Of a DNA stretch of 64,000 nucleotides, positions 1 through 8,669 are shown one piece after another. Within the stretch, counting starts at the first letter, position 1. Each line of letters begins with the position of its first letter. Location: positions 266,686-330,685 of the forward strand of contig NZ_RJVG01000005.1 in the NCBI RefSeq assembly GCF_003752155.1. The letters are read 5' to 3'. Origin of the DNA: Mobilisporobacter senegalensis. GTDB taxonomy: Bacteria > Bacillota > Clostridia > Lachnospirales > Lachnospiraceae. Below the pieces are notes generated by a model that did no database searches, had not been told where the DNA came from, and was given only the letters and a program-made list of their open reading frames with translations. The position numbers and the translations under genes are program-made.

Positions 1-185
1 ATGTTTTAATTTAATATAACTTACCATCTTATATTATACTTTGTCAATAGGAATAGTATGATTTACATATTAAAAAAACTAATAAGATTTATTTGAATAA
101 AGGTCTTTTCTTATGTATTAAATATGTAGCGTTAAAAATGGGTCATTGCTTTCATTTTTCATTACTGCTATTTTAGGCAGAAGAT

Positions 186-245
186 AGAAGAACCAGAGAT
201 TTTAAACATTTCTCTGATCAGCTGTTTAAAACCTCTGGTTCTTCT
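186..245 (-). terminator. Hairpin downstream of the first subtilase gene
   Basis: Two 13-base arms (agaagaaccagag and its complement) with further complementary bases inside form a strong hairpin that ends just past the stop codon of the minus-strand subtilase. The uridine tract is weak, so termination is inferred from position and stem strength. Nothing else is seen in the first 247 bases. Confidence 0.6.
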
Positions 246-247
246 AT

Positions 248-1999
248 TTAAAACGTCCTGCTGGCCCATCTTAGGCTTTCTCTTAGACACAATGCTCCAT
301 AACCCAACCTGGGGTTTGGATATTCCGGCTCAATATCCAACTTTCTCGTTCCTGCAATCAAATATGCTTTTACCTTTTCTCCATATAGATAAGGATCATT
401 TCCATCAATGATTCCCCATTCCATTAAGAGTGCTGCACTTCCTGTCACGAAAGGAGTTGCCATAGATGTCCCTGTCATAGACGTATACCCCCCTCCGGGT
501 GCAGCTGAAGTTATATTAACTCCAGGTGCCACTAAGTCAGGTTTAATATTTCTGATGTATCTTGTATAGCCTCTTCCGGAAAAATAAGAAAAGCTATTCA
601 GATAGGCATTATACGCGCCTACAGTTATTACACTTCTTGCAGTAGCTGGAATTGTTAAGGTGATTTCTTCGGTTGGTCGTAAAAAGCCTGTTTCCGGAGT
701 TATCACTTCCCCTGTTGGAAGCCACATATCATATCTCCCGTTTACTATCGCTCTTGGTACTAATCCTATATTCCAATTTCCAACATCTATATAATCATCA
801 ATCGGAATAAATTCAATATAAATTTCCTGTGCCATATTAGTTGGTGTAGGTTCCCCATAATATAAGTAAATTCCAGTATTCCCAAGAATAAATCGTTGAG
901 TTCCTAAAACCTTTTGTATTGGACCAGCTAAGTCCCCATTTGGATTTCTTAATTCGATGTCAAAATCATCAAAGAAATTCTTCCATATCTGGACATTAAC
1001 AGAGGATTCATTCGGTCCTATTGCAAGTTCAATGATATGGGGCTCATTCATTGTTAACGTACCGCCAACATGATGCCTTAATGCACCTTCATTACCACTG
1101 CCGACAACAATACATGTTCTACCGTATATTGAGATTTCATCTATAAAAGTTTCAAGTATAGAATTCCCATCATGAGAGCCATAATTATTTCCAAAACTAA
1201 TATTTATCGCGAGAGGCCGTCCAAGGCTAATGGCTCTCTTTACTACAAAGTCAATTGCCTCCATAAGCCTTGTTGTTCTTGGAAATGAGCTGCCTACTGA
1301 GGAGCCAAGTTTCACTACAAGAAGTTCGCTTCTAGAAGCTACTCCACGATTTCTACCACCACTGGCTCTGCCATTTCCCGCAGCAATTCCTGCAACATGG
1401 GTTCCATGACCAGAGATGTCTACACTTGGTATGAGTTCCAAGCGTTCTGGGATTGTTGTTCTCGCTAGTGCTTCATCAAGCATTACTTTTGTATAAAGTG
1501 TTCCAACATTATACCCTTCCGGAGGGGTTCCACGTATTGACTGATCCCATAAATCCAATATCCTTGATGTTCCATCTTCATTACGAAAGTCAGGATGTTG
1601 ATAGTCAATTCCAGAATCTATAATAGCCACTAATACCCCATCCCCAAATAAATCAAATTCTGCTGTCTGAACAGGATTAATGCAGGAAGCCGCCTTGCCT
1701 TCACTTACTGCAAAGACAAGACGTCTGGGTTTTTCCACAAATTCTATCTCAGGAAAAGAAAGAAATTGTTCAATCTCTGATTCGGGAATTGTCACTATTG
1801 CAAATCCACTTATTAATTCTGTAATCTGAATTTGCATCTCTTCGCGAATTCTGCTTAAATCCCCACTATACCGAACAATAAGCTCCCAACTATTTTCTTC
1901 TTCAATATATCCAACAAATAAGTCTGTTGATCTTTCTCTTACCTGTGGACTCACATCAAGTGCCAGATTTAGATCATTGCTGACTTTTCCACTATCCAT
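248..1999 (-). CDS. Subtilisin-like serine protease (S8), Csp-like, copy 1
   Basis: This 583-residue protein is a subtilase with a complete catalytic triad: Asp128 (AIIDSGID), His198 (SGHGTHVAG) and Ser512 (GTSMATPF), with oxyanion Asn303 in GSGNEG. About 100 N-terminal residues precede the catalytic domain and resemble the prodomain of clostridial Csp germination proteases. There is no signal peptide or membrane segment, so it is probably intracellular or packaged in spores. The start is set by an AAGGTGA ribosome site just before MDSGKV. The family is often multicopy in Lachnospiraceae, and a close paralogue follows at 2283-4034. A role in spore germination is inferred from the family only; a general intracellular protease is the alternative. 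Confidence 0.85.
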   Translation of the reverse strand: MDSGKVSNDLNLALDVSPQVRERSTDLFVGYIEEENSWELIVRYSGDLSRIREEMQIQITELISGFAIVTIPESEIEQFLSFPEIEFVEKPRRLVFAVSEGKAASCINPVQTAEFDLFGDGVLVAIIDSGIDYQHPDFRNEDGTSRILDLWDQSIRGTPPEGYNVGTLYTKVMLDEALARTTIPERLELIPSVDISGHGTHVAGIAAGNGRASGGRNRGVASRSELLVVKLGSSVGSSFPRTTRLMEAIDFVVKRAISLGRPLAINISFGNNYGSHDGNSILETFIDEISIYGRTCIVVGSGNEGALRHHVGGTLTMNEPHIIELAIGPNESSVNVQIWKNFFDDFDIELRNPNGDLAGPIQKVLGTQRFILGNTGIYLYYGEPTPTNMAQEIYIEFIPIDDYIDVGNWNIGLVPRAIVNGRYDMWLPTGEVITPETGFLRPTEEITLTIPATARSVITVGAYNAYLNSFSYFSGRGYTRYIRNIKPDLVAPGVNITSAAPGGGYTSMTGTSMATPFVTGSAALLMEWGIIDGNDPYLYGEKVKAYLIAGTRKLDIEPEYPNPRLGYGALCLRESLRWASRTF

Positions 2000-2024
2000 A
2001 TCTTCACCTTAAAAATAATTTCTA

Positions 2025-2216
2025 TTATAATATATGTAGAATAACCTTGTTCCATAACTTTACCATTTTCCGGTTTTCTTGATGAGCCATTTTCCAGATC
2101 CAATTAACAGCAGAATTCTCCTCAAGAATATTTTTATCAGCTTTATTAATTGGAGAGGACTCAGGATATCCATAACCCAGTATTCCACAGGGCGCAAGTA
2201 TCTTTAATTCTTTCAT
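2025..2216 (-). pseudogene. Composite remnant: AtuA-like N-terminus joined to a decayed homologue of the 7641-8669 gene
   Basis: A good GGAGGT ribosome site precedes MKELKILAPCGILGYGYP, which looks like the first residues of an AtuA/DUF1446-family protein. About 20 residues later the DNA changes identity. Bases 2052-2095 and the stretch up to about 2145 match parts of the gene at 7641-8669 (for example ccataactttaccatttt), but with about 120 bases missing between two matching blocks and the frame broken. Shifted frames read NSAVN and then ENGSSRKPENGKVM, against NSVVN and ENGSLIKPENGKVM in the intact gene. It is therefore a fused relic, not a functional gene. The DUF1446 assignment rests on only about 18 residues. 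Confidence 0.5.
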
Positions 2217-2282
2217 CACACAACCTCCAAAGGAAGCCATTCCTTACAACAGGATTACTTCCTTTTTCGCCTTATTTCTATG

Positions 2283-4034
2283 TTAAAACGTTCTTCTGGC
2301 CCATCGGAAACTTTCCCTAAGGCACAATGCTCCATACCCTAATCTTGGATTGGGATATTCCGGTTCAATATCTAATTTTCTAGTACCTGCAATAAGATAG
2401 GCTTTTACCTTTTCTCCATAAAGATAAGGATCGTTTCCCTCAACAATTCCCCATTGCATCATAAGGGCCGCACTCCCCGTTACAAAAGGAGTTGCCATAG
2501 AAGTTCCGGTCATGGAGGTATACCCCCCTCCGGGAGCCGCTGACGTAATATTAACTCCCGGTGCAACCAGATCAGGCTTTATATTCCTGTAATATCTGGT
2601 ATAGCCTCTGCCAGAAAAATAAGAAAAGCTGTTCAAATAAGCATTATATGCACCAACAGTGATTACCCTCATTGCAGTTGATGGAATGGTAAGTGTGATC
2701 TCTTCTGTAGGCTGCAGGAATCCTGTAGTTGGAGTTATTACTTCTCCTGACGGAAGCCACATATCAAATCTTCCATTTACAATTATTCTAGGAATCAACC
2801 TTATGTTCCATGTACCTACATCAATATAATCATTAATTGGAATAAATTCAATATATATCTCCTGTGCCATATTGGTAGGAGTAGGTTCTCCATAATATAA
2901 ATAAATTCCTGTATTGCCAAGAATAAATCTTTGAGTGCCCAGGACCTTTTGAATCGGACCAGCCAATTCTCCATTGGGATTTCTTAATTCTATATCAAAA
3001 TCATCAAAAAAATTTTTCCATATCTGGACGCTTAAAGTTGATTCACTAGGCCCCACTGCAAGCTCTATTGTTTGAGGCTGGTTCATAACTAATGTTCCAC
3101 CGACATGATGCCTTAATCCACCTTCATTACCACTTCCAACACAAATACACGTTCTTCCAAAACCAGAGATTTCATCCAGGAAGGTCTCCAGAATACTGTT
3201 TCCATCATGAGAACCATAATTATTTCCAAAACTGATATTTACTGCAATTGGCCTTCCAAGACTAATGGCACGCTTTATTACAAAATCAACTGCTTCCATC
3301 AGCCTCGTAGTTCTTGGAAAAGAACTCCCCACTGAAGATCCTAGTTTTACCACAAGCATTTCACTTCGTGCGGCTACTCCCCGGTTTCTTCCTGCACTTG
3401 CCCTTCCATTTCCACAGGCTATCCCTGCTACATGGGTTCCATGTCCGGAAATATCAACGCTTGGAACAATTTCTAACCGTTCCGGAACAGTTCTTCTGGA
3501 TAGTGCCTCATCAAGCATTGCTTTTGTATAAAGAGTTCCCACAGTATATCCTATGGGAGGCGTCCCAGGAATTGTCTGATCCCATAAATCCAATATTCTT
3601 GATGTTCCGTCTTCATTACGGAAATCAGGATGGGTATAATCAATTCCCGAATCGATGATTGCCACTAATACTCCGTCCCCAAACAAATCAAATTCTGCTG
3701 TTTGAACAGGATTAATACAGGAAGCTGCCCTTCCTGCACTCACTGCAAAAGTAAGACGTCTGGGCTTTTCTACAAATTCTATTTCCGGATAAGATATAAA
3801 TTGCGCGATCCTTGACTGTGGAATGGTCACGGTTGCATATCCACTGATTAATTCTGTGATCTGAATCTGCATCTCTTCACGAATTCTGTTTATATCTCCG
3901 CTATATTTGACAATAAGCTCCCAACTATTATCCTCTTCAATATATCCCACATTAAGATCAGCTGACTTCTCTCGAACCTGATCATTCACATCAAGTGCCA
4001 GGTTAAGGTCATTACTTACTTTTCCACTATCCAT
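2283..4034 (-). CDS. Subtilisin-like serine protease (S8), Csp-like, copy 2
   Basis: A 583-residue paralogue of the protease at 248-1999, collinear along its whole length and with the same triad (AIIDSGID, SGHGTHVAG, GTSMATPF). The first longer frame would add 34 residues, but an AAGGGTG site six bases upstream of MDSGKV supports the start at 4034. Bases 3429-4034 lie inside the 1871-bp block that recurs at 9800-11670, so its first 200 or so codons exist again in the truncated copy at 9611-10405. It lies downstream of a cbiC copy in the same orientation. No signal peptide is seen. Function is inferred as for copy 1. Confidence 0.85.
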   Translation of the reverse strand: MDSGKVSNDLNLALDVNDQVREKSADLNVGYIEEDNSWELIVKYSGDINRIREEMQIQITELISGYATVTIPQSRIAQFISYPEIEFVEKPRRLTFAVSAGRAASCINPVQTAEFDLFGDGVLVAIIDSGIDYTHPDFRNEDGTSRILDLWDQTIPGTPPIGYTVGTLYTKAMLDEALSRRTVPERLEIVPSVDISGHGTHVAGIACGNGRASAGRNRGVAARSEMLVVKLGSSVGSSFPRTTRLMEAVDFVIKRAISLGRPIAVNISFGNNYGSHDGNSILETFLDEISGFGRTCICVGSGNEGGLRHHVGGTLVMNQPQTIELAVGPSESTLSVQIWKNFFDDFDIELRNPNGELAGPIQKVLGTQRFILGNTGIYLYYGEPTPTNMAQEIYIEFIPINDYIDVGTWNIRLIPRIIVNGRFDMWLPSGEVITPTTGFLQPTEEITLTIPSTAMRVITVGAYNAYLNSFSYFSGRGYTRYYRNIKPDLVAPGVNITSAAPGGGYTSMTGTSMATPFVTGSAALMMQWGIVEGNDPYLYGEKVKAYLIAGTRKLDIEPEYPNPRLGYGALCLRESFRWARRTF

Positions 4035-5299
4035 ATATTCACCCTTAAAATAATTCTCTGTTATAATATATGAAGAATAACAGTGGATATGTTCTATTAA
4101 TGATACTTGACTCTTATTTGAACAAAGATAATTCAATAAAGGGATACTTTCCTAGTTAATCTGGTTTTCTCCATCTCTTAGTATATACAATAGTGCATTG
4201 CAGATGGCGGCAGCAACATTACTTCCTCCTTTTCTTCCTCTGGACACAATATACGGTGTATCTCCTTTCATGATTAATTCTTTTGATTGAACTACATTCA
4301 CAAATCCAACTGGAACTCCAATGACTAATTCAGGTTTTACTTTCTCTTCTTTGATCAATTCATAAAGCCTGATCAAAGCTGTAGGTGCATTCCCAACCGC
4401 AAAAATAATTTTTTTATCAAGTTTACTTGCTTTGTCCATGCTTGCAACTGCACGGGTCGTCCCGGTAATTCTTGCAGTCTCTGCTACATCTTCATCACTC
4501 ATGAAGCAAACTACCTCACCACCGTATTTTGCTAATTCCTTTTTATTAATACCTGATTTTATCATCTGTGTGTCCGTTACAATACATGCACCCTGTGTTA
4601 TTGCTTCTAATGCTTTTTCTATTACATCCGGAGAGAAGCAAAGATTATCAAGGTAATCAAAATCAGCTGTTGTATGAATCACACGTTTGATCACCGGCTC
4701 CAGGGATTTCTCCAAAGAAACATTTCCAAGCTCTTCTGATATGATTTCAAAGCTTCTTCTTTCAATATCTGCCGGCAGAACGTTTTCTAATTCCAAATAT
4801 TTTTCGTATTTCATTTTTTATACCAACTCTTTCAAAATTTCTCTTTCTTTTTTATTTACCTCTTTGTGCTAATATTATTCATTCAGCCGTTCCTGCCTGG
4901 ACTGAGCACAAGCTGACAGGAATTGATAAGGCATATCTACATTACTATAATAATAAAGGTGTGGAAACCCAGCCAATATTCTGGCCTGACTGCAGATACA
5001 AGGATATTCCCTCTTACGGAGGGGCTTTCTGGCAAGAAATGTTTCTCCATTGCTGGTACTGTCCCAATAGTGGAATTCATGCCCTTTTATTTTCTCTCCC
5101 CGTTTTCCCATTACACAGTCTTCTTTTGTCTCAAGTTCTATATAGCCAAAACGCTGGAGTTTTTCTGTTCTGAATCCTTTCCCTTTTATAAATCCCACCA
5201 TTTTTCTGTGAATCCCTGATATATCTTCAAGGGTATCCTGGAGATAGAGAAAACCACCACATTCAGCCAGACAGGGCATTCCTCCTGTAATTGCTTCTT
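3429..5299. repeat. 1871-bp direct repeat, left copy
   Basis: Every landmark in this block recurs exactly 6371 bases to the right (cbiC 4152-4814 versus 10523-11185; cbiA stop 4875 versus 11246), so there is no net insertion or deletion. Homology begins at the bases tacatggg (3429 and 9800) and ends after attgcttctt (5299 and 11670). Outside these points the two sides are unrelated. By eye, the subtilase part differs at under 1 percent of sites and cbiC at roughly 4 percent. Confidence 0.95.
4152..4814 (-). CDS. cbiC: Cobalt-precorrin-8 methylmutase, duplicate copy
   Basis: A 220-residue CbiC/CobH-family protein that moves the C11 methyl group to C12, turning cobalt-precorrin-8 into cobyrinic acid. 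The proposed catalytic His is in RVIHTTADFDY near residue 46, and the conserved glycine-rich C-terminus (GRKGGSNVAAA) is intact. It differs from the copy at 10523-11185 at about eight residues, mostly conservative, so both may be functional. This copy is separated from the riboswitch operon by unrelated DNA and followed by subtilase copy 2. Whether it is expressed is unclear, since the cbiA fragment upstream has no visible promoter. Confidence 0.85.
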   Translation of the reverse strand: MKYEKYLELENVLPADIERRSFEIISEELGNVSLEKSLEPVIKRVIHTTADFDYLDNLCFSPDVIEKALEAITQGACIVTDTQMIKSGINKKELAKYGGEVVCFMSDEDVAETARITGTTRAVASMDKASKLDKKIIFAVGNAPTALIRLYELIKEEKVKPELVIGVPVGFVNVVQSKELIMKGDTPYIVSRGRKGGSNVAAAICNALLYILRDGENQIN

Positions 5300-5402
5300 C
5301 GTTGTCATAATAAAGGTGGGTTATCTCTATACCTATTATAGTACTATTAATTTCAACTACAGCATCTGGTCCTTCTCGCCGCGATATAATTTTACTTTCC
5401 AT
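4875..5402 (-). pseudogene. Chimeric ORF: nuclease-like N-terminal fragment fused to the C-terminal third of CbiA
   Basis: From EAITGGMPC onward (about 140 residues) this frame matches the glutaminase-like C-terminal domain of the CbiA at 11246-12625, including the nucleophile motif AECGG. The ATPase domain is absent. The first 34 residues come from elsewhere and read REGPDAVVEIN then IGIEITHLY, a pattern like the PD-(D/E)xK core of uncharacterised nucleases. The change of identity falls exactly at the end of the 1871-bp repeat (5299). It cannot make a working cobyrinate synthase. The nuclease reading is a weak inference from one motif. Confidence 0.7.
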
Positions 5403-5679
5403 ACCAGTTTGCCTCTAAATGTCTTTTATAAAATATCTTAATGCATAGTCTTCTAACAATACTTTTTCTTTGTTATGTGATTCTTTCATAAGAACCCTCG
5501 TTTCTTGGTTAATAGAAATACACTAAAAGGATATGACACAAAACGTTAGTGTTCCTTACTATTACTTACTTCATGCCAGCACCGCCTCGATAACCTCGTG
5601 GAAAAATATCCATGCTTTACGAAACAATATTTGCTGAGTATGTGCCTAGACATGGTGTTGACAGAATTGGGTGAATAGT
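5403..5679. other. Non-coding stretch with scattered gene debris
   Basis: No intact gene is seen here. A short plus-strand frame at 5612-5674 (MLYETIFAEYVPRHGVDRIG, then stop) and the higher G+C from about 5575 suggest the beginning of a decayed gene that continues in the next feature. No tRNA, integrase or transposase motif was recognised. Confidence 0.4.
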
Positions 5680-5853
5680 ATGAGAAAATAATTAACAACG
5701 GATGAGCAGGTGTGGCTGGATGAGTATATCCGGGATGAATTTGAGTGGCAAGGTGAAGCGGAATTGAATGTCTCGAATGAAATGAAGATCGCGGTGTTTG
5801 AGCCGTTCGAGTTTCAAAATTTCTGTTACGGAAAATTGGACAAGATTAGTTAA
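5680..5853 (+). pseudogene. Small decayed ORF with a stop at codon 4
   Basis: The plus-strand frame reads M-R-K-stop and then 53 open codons (beginning LTTDEQVWLDEYIRDE, ending NFCYGKLDKIS) before TAA. Codon use is clearly more G+C-rich than in the neighbours (gcg, ctg, ccg, cgg), which suggests foreign origin. I do not recognise the family. A GGGTG sequence lies upstream of the ATG. It could be one fragment of a longer gene together with the open stretch at 5612-5674. Confidence 0.35.
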
Positions 5854-5907
5854 GGAGATAGCAACCTCGTTCAGACAGGTCTTAAGGTCTTTTTATACTT
5901 AAAAAGT

Positions 5908-5958
5908 AAGAAGTCCCTTCCGGTTTTGTGAATATGCTTAATCAGAAGTGGCTTCTTT
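5908..5958. terminator. Possible hairpin terminator downstream of the 5973-6707 gene
   Basis: Bases aagaagtcc and ggcttctt can pair over about eight positions around a long loop, with T-rich sequence on the plus side. This is weak support for termination of the minus-strand gene or of plus-strand readthrough. Confidence 0.3.
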
Positions 5959-5972
5959 TAATAAACAGAACT

Positions 5973-6707
5973 TTAAAGTTCTAAACTATTTAATTCATCA
6001 ATAGGTATAATCACGGCCGTTTCTAACTCTCCTATTTGCATTATAAAATGGTCTTTATCAGATGGGATTAAACGATTATTTAAAATAATCAATCTACATT
6101 CATTTTGCCATTTATAACTTAAATCCTTATTATAAAACTGTATTAGATTTTGTATATATGCTGTATCTTTTATAGTATATTTATTATGTATGTCACAATA
6201 GTTTATAGTACTTAGTATGCAAGCGGTTTCTCCACGAGTAGCAAGTTTATTCTCAACAAGATATTTACTTGATTTATGAATTAATTCATCAGCATTGAAT
6301 ACTACGGCATATCTACCAAAATTTTTCATTTCTTCTATAAATTCATTTTTAAAATTAAATTCTTTATCGCTAATATACTCCGTAATATTTTCATTCAGAA
6401 TAGTAGTACAATATATTGGAAATTTATCATCATTTACCATTCCAGCATCTATTTCTTTTATTACTAAGTCCGGAAAATCTTGTTTAAAGCTTTTTATACG
6501 ACCATTCTTTAAACCAATTTTTATGTCAAGGTTTCCATGTATCGGCATTTTGCCATCATAAATGTCACCTCGATGATTTTCTTCTAGCTTTCGGAAATAT
6601 CCACTTTCTTTCATATAGATTTTACCATTCTTTACATCTTTTGCGTATTCTTCTTTTTCACATATTTTAATTAAAATGTTCGGTATTTCATTTCCATACA
6701 AATTCAT
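5973..6707 (-). CDS. Uncharacterised protein, DUF2971-like layout
   Basis: A 244-residue soluble protein with no signal peptide. The N-terminal stretch (KNGKIYMKESGYFRKLEE then RGDIYDG) and the C-terminal WQNECRLIILNN resemble DUF2971-type and related proteins of unknown function, some of which sit in mobile or defence islands. The match is from memory of pattern, not from a search. It lies inside the 4.5 kb between the two 1871-bp repeats, alone and with its own ribosome site. No function is proposed. Confidence 0.55.
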   Translation of the reverse strand: MNLYGNEIPNILIKICEKEEYAKDVKNGKIYMKESGYFRKLEENHRGDIYDGKMPIHGNLDIKIGLKNGRIKSFKQDFPDLVIKEIDAGMVNDDKFPIYCTTILNENITEYISDKEFNFKNEFIEEMKNFGRYAVVFNADELIHKSSKYLVENKLATRGETACILSTINYCDIHNKYTIKDTAYIQNLIQFYNKDLSYKWQNECRLIILNNRLIPSDKDHFIMQIGELETAVIIPIDELNSLEL

Positions 6708-6972
6708 GTTTATCCCTCCTCCTATCCAAATCTTACCACTATAAATTACAACATATCTCCTTCATTAAATTCTCATAAAATCTTTGACTTAATAATAATG
6801 CTTTCTTTTTTCCATTAATGTTAAATGAAATATAATATGTATATTCTATTGACATATTTCCTAACTGACTTCTTCTAATCAACTATCTTTTGCAAATTTC
6901 AGCATTACATCATACAACCATGGTCGGGCTTACACCGACTAACGTGGTCCAGCTTTGCTGGACACACCACAC
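6708..6972. other. Intergenic stretch with consecutive small hairpins
   Basis: No gene is seen. Near its left-to-right end, gtcgggcttacaccgac (6923-6939) and gtccagctttgctggac (6947-6963) can each fold into a hairpin, immediately before the terminator at 6974-7012. The second sits inside a wider gtggtcc/ggacacaccac symmetry. These may be the remains of a structured RNA or of an element end. Confidence 0.35.
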
Positions 6973-6973
6973 T

Positions 6974-7012
6974 AAAAAGCTGACCACTTCAGTCAGCAGT
7001 CAGCTTTCTTTT
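6974..7012 (-). terminator. Terminator of the 7073-7609 gene
   Basis: Arms aaagctgac and gtcagcttt form a nine-base stem with an A-run on the left (U-run in the minus-strand RNA) and a T-rich right side, so it can act in both directions. Confidence 0.7.
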
Positions 7013-7072
7013 GATAATAATTAAAATTTAAGTTATTTAAGTCTTGAGCTACCAATAGTCATTACTAAAATA

Positions 7073-7609
7073 TTATTCTGGCCATATAAGAAAATGTCTT
7101 ACTTCATTATACCCAGCTGTTCTATAAACATGTTGTGAATCTGCTGAACCAACTTGAAAATCAAATAAATCAGGTGCTTCAACTGTGGCAGACAATGCAA
7201 GAACTTTAGTACCAGAAGGATTACTATTGTTATCACTGCCAATAAATGAACCCGATGGATAGTATGCTGAACAAGAAACAAACATATAATCAATACCTAC
7301 ACTTGAATCTGATTGTGCTCTTGCATAAGAATTATCATTATATGCCCCTAATTTTGAAGAATAACTTGGTGCTGCAAGCATTCCCTTAGCACCAATTGCA
7401 ATAGAAGGACTACTGCTTTGAATAACATAAGAATCTGGAACAAATTCAATTTCCTCATATTCAACTACCTTATTACCCTTTTGGTCAATTATAATTGACT
7501 TGATATTATCTTGTTCTTTAGCATAATCTTCTGAACCTTTTGCATATACTGGAGATTAGAAAGATAATAGTACACAACTTAATAAAAATAAACTCATTAA
7601 TTTTTTCAT
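7073..7609 (-). pseudogene. Secreted-protein gene with an in-frame stop in the signal peptide
   Basis: An AAGGAGGT ribosome site precedes ATG at 7609. The frame reads MKKLMSLFLLSCVLLSF, then TAA at codon 18, then SPVYA and an uninterrupted 155 codons to the end at 7073. The signal peptide and its VYA cleavage site are clear once the stop is ignored. The mature part (YAKEQDNIKSII... to RHFLIWPE) is not recognised. It lies 31 bases downstream of the 7641-8669 gene and so forms a two-gene unit with it. Restart at Met77 would give a 102-residue cytoplasmic fragment. A sequencing error is the main alternative. Confidence 0.65.
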
Positions 7610-7640
7610 AATTATAACCTCCTTATTATTTGCTAGAATT

Positions 7641-8669
7641 TTATTCACTTTTTGGAGTTACAATCGTTCTAAAAGTTGAAAATGGTGGCATTGTATACCT
7701 AAAATTTTTGTCATATGGTTTCGGAAAAGCTATTATCTGATAAGGTAATTTAGAATTAACTTTAGGTAATTTTAAATTTAAATATATACTTTTATTAGAT
7801 GGAATTTTAACATATTTGACCAAACTTCCATCCTCAAATTCTGTTTGCTCCCAGCCTAAAAATGACACTAAGGCAAAATCCATATCAACATTATAAGAAT
7901 TCCCCATGACTAACTCAACATTTTCTAAACTTTTACATGTCGGTAATGTCATAATTTTGTTATGAGCTTTTGTTAATTCCATTGTAAGTCCATTATTTCT
8001 GCCCATTTCATTATATGACTTGTCATATTCCAACGAAAACGATTTGTAATCAAAGTCACTCAAAAAAAGCCTCCATGAATAGAAATCTCTAGTTATGTGT
8101 AATTTAGCCCATTCATCTTTGTTGGTTATTGATAGCTCTGTAATATTGGGTTCTCTAATAATTATATATTCAAACTCGCGCGCGTTTAAATCCTTTAAGG
8201 GTAATTCAATATCAATATTCTTTTTGGCATCTCCTTTCAAAGAAAATGCATAAGAATCATATGTAACATCATCGACGTTGAATTTTTGCTGAACAAAATC
8301 GACCATAATAATTAATAAATAATTATTTTTACCTTGAACATTTTGTTGAAATTCAACTTGCCCCATAACTTTACCATTTTCAGGTTTTATTAATGATCCA
8401 TTTTCTATAATTAGTTTTGTTTTTGAGTCATAAAACCCATTACTTGTCATTCCTTGCCCTAAGGATACTGTGCCATCAGAATTATATGAAAATCCACCTT
8501 CATTTTTTGGCCCCCCATTAACAACAGAATTCTTTACAAAAACATTTTTCTCTTCTTTACTAATATTGGAACCTATATTGTTTTTATAACTTATACTAAC
8601 GATAAGGAATAATAAACAAAACGTAATAAAAAATCGAATTATATTTATTTTCTTAAATTTTATTTTCAT
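7641..8669 (-). CDS. Uncharacterised extracytoplasmic protein
   Basis: A 342-residue protein with one N-terminal hydrophobic segment (about residues 12-29, RFFITFCLLFLIVSIS), so it is secreted or membrane-anchored. The remainder is polar and beta-rich in appearance, with no motif I recognise. A GGTGG ribosome site precedes the start. The gene is followed closely by the broken secreted-protein gene at 7073-7609. A degraded relative of its N-terminal coding region is found at 2025-2216, so genes of this type lay downstream of both subtilase copies at some time. Confidence 0.6.
   Translation of the reverse strand: MKIKFKKINIIRFFITFCLLFLIVSISYKNNIGSNISKEEKNVFVKNSVVNGGPKNEGGFSYNSDGTVSLGQGMTSNGFYDSKTKLIIENGSLIKPENGKVMGQVEFQQNVQGKNNYLLIIMVDFVQQKFNVDDVTYDSYAFSLKGDAKKNIDIELPLKDLNAREFEYIIIREPNITELSITNKDEWAKLHITRDFYSWRLFLSDFDYKSFSLEYDKSYNEMGRNNGLTMELTKAHNKIMTLPTCKSLENVELVMGNSYNVDMDFALVSFLGWEQTEFEDGSLVKYVKIPSNKSIYLNLKLPKVNSKLPYQIIAFPKPYDKNFRYTMPPFSTFRTIVTPKSE

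Noticed and set aside
3265..3658. Plus-strand ORFs opposite subtilase copy 2
   Set aside because: They mirror a conserved protease on the other strand and have no ribosome site; their recurrence at 9832-10029 follows from the duplication.
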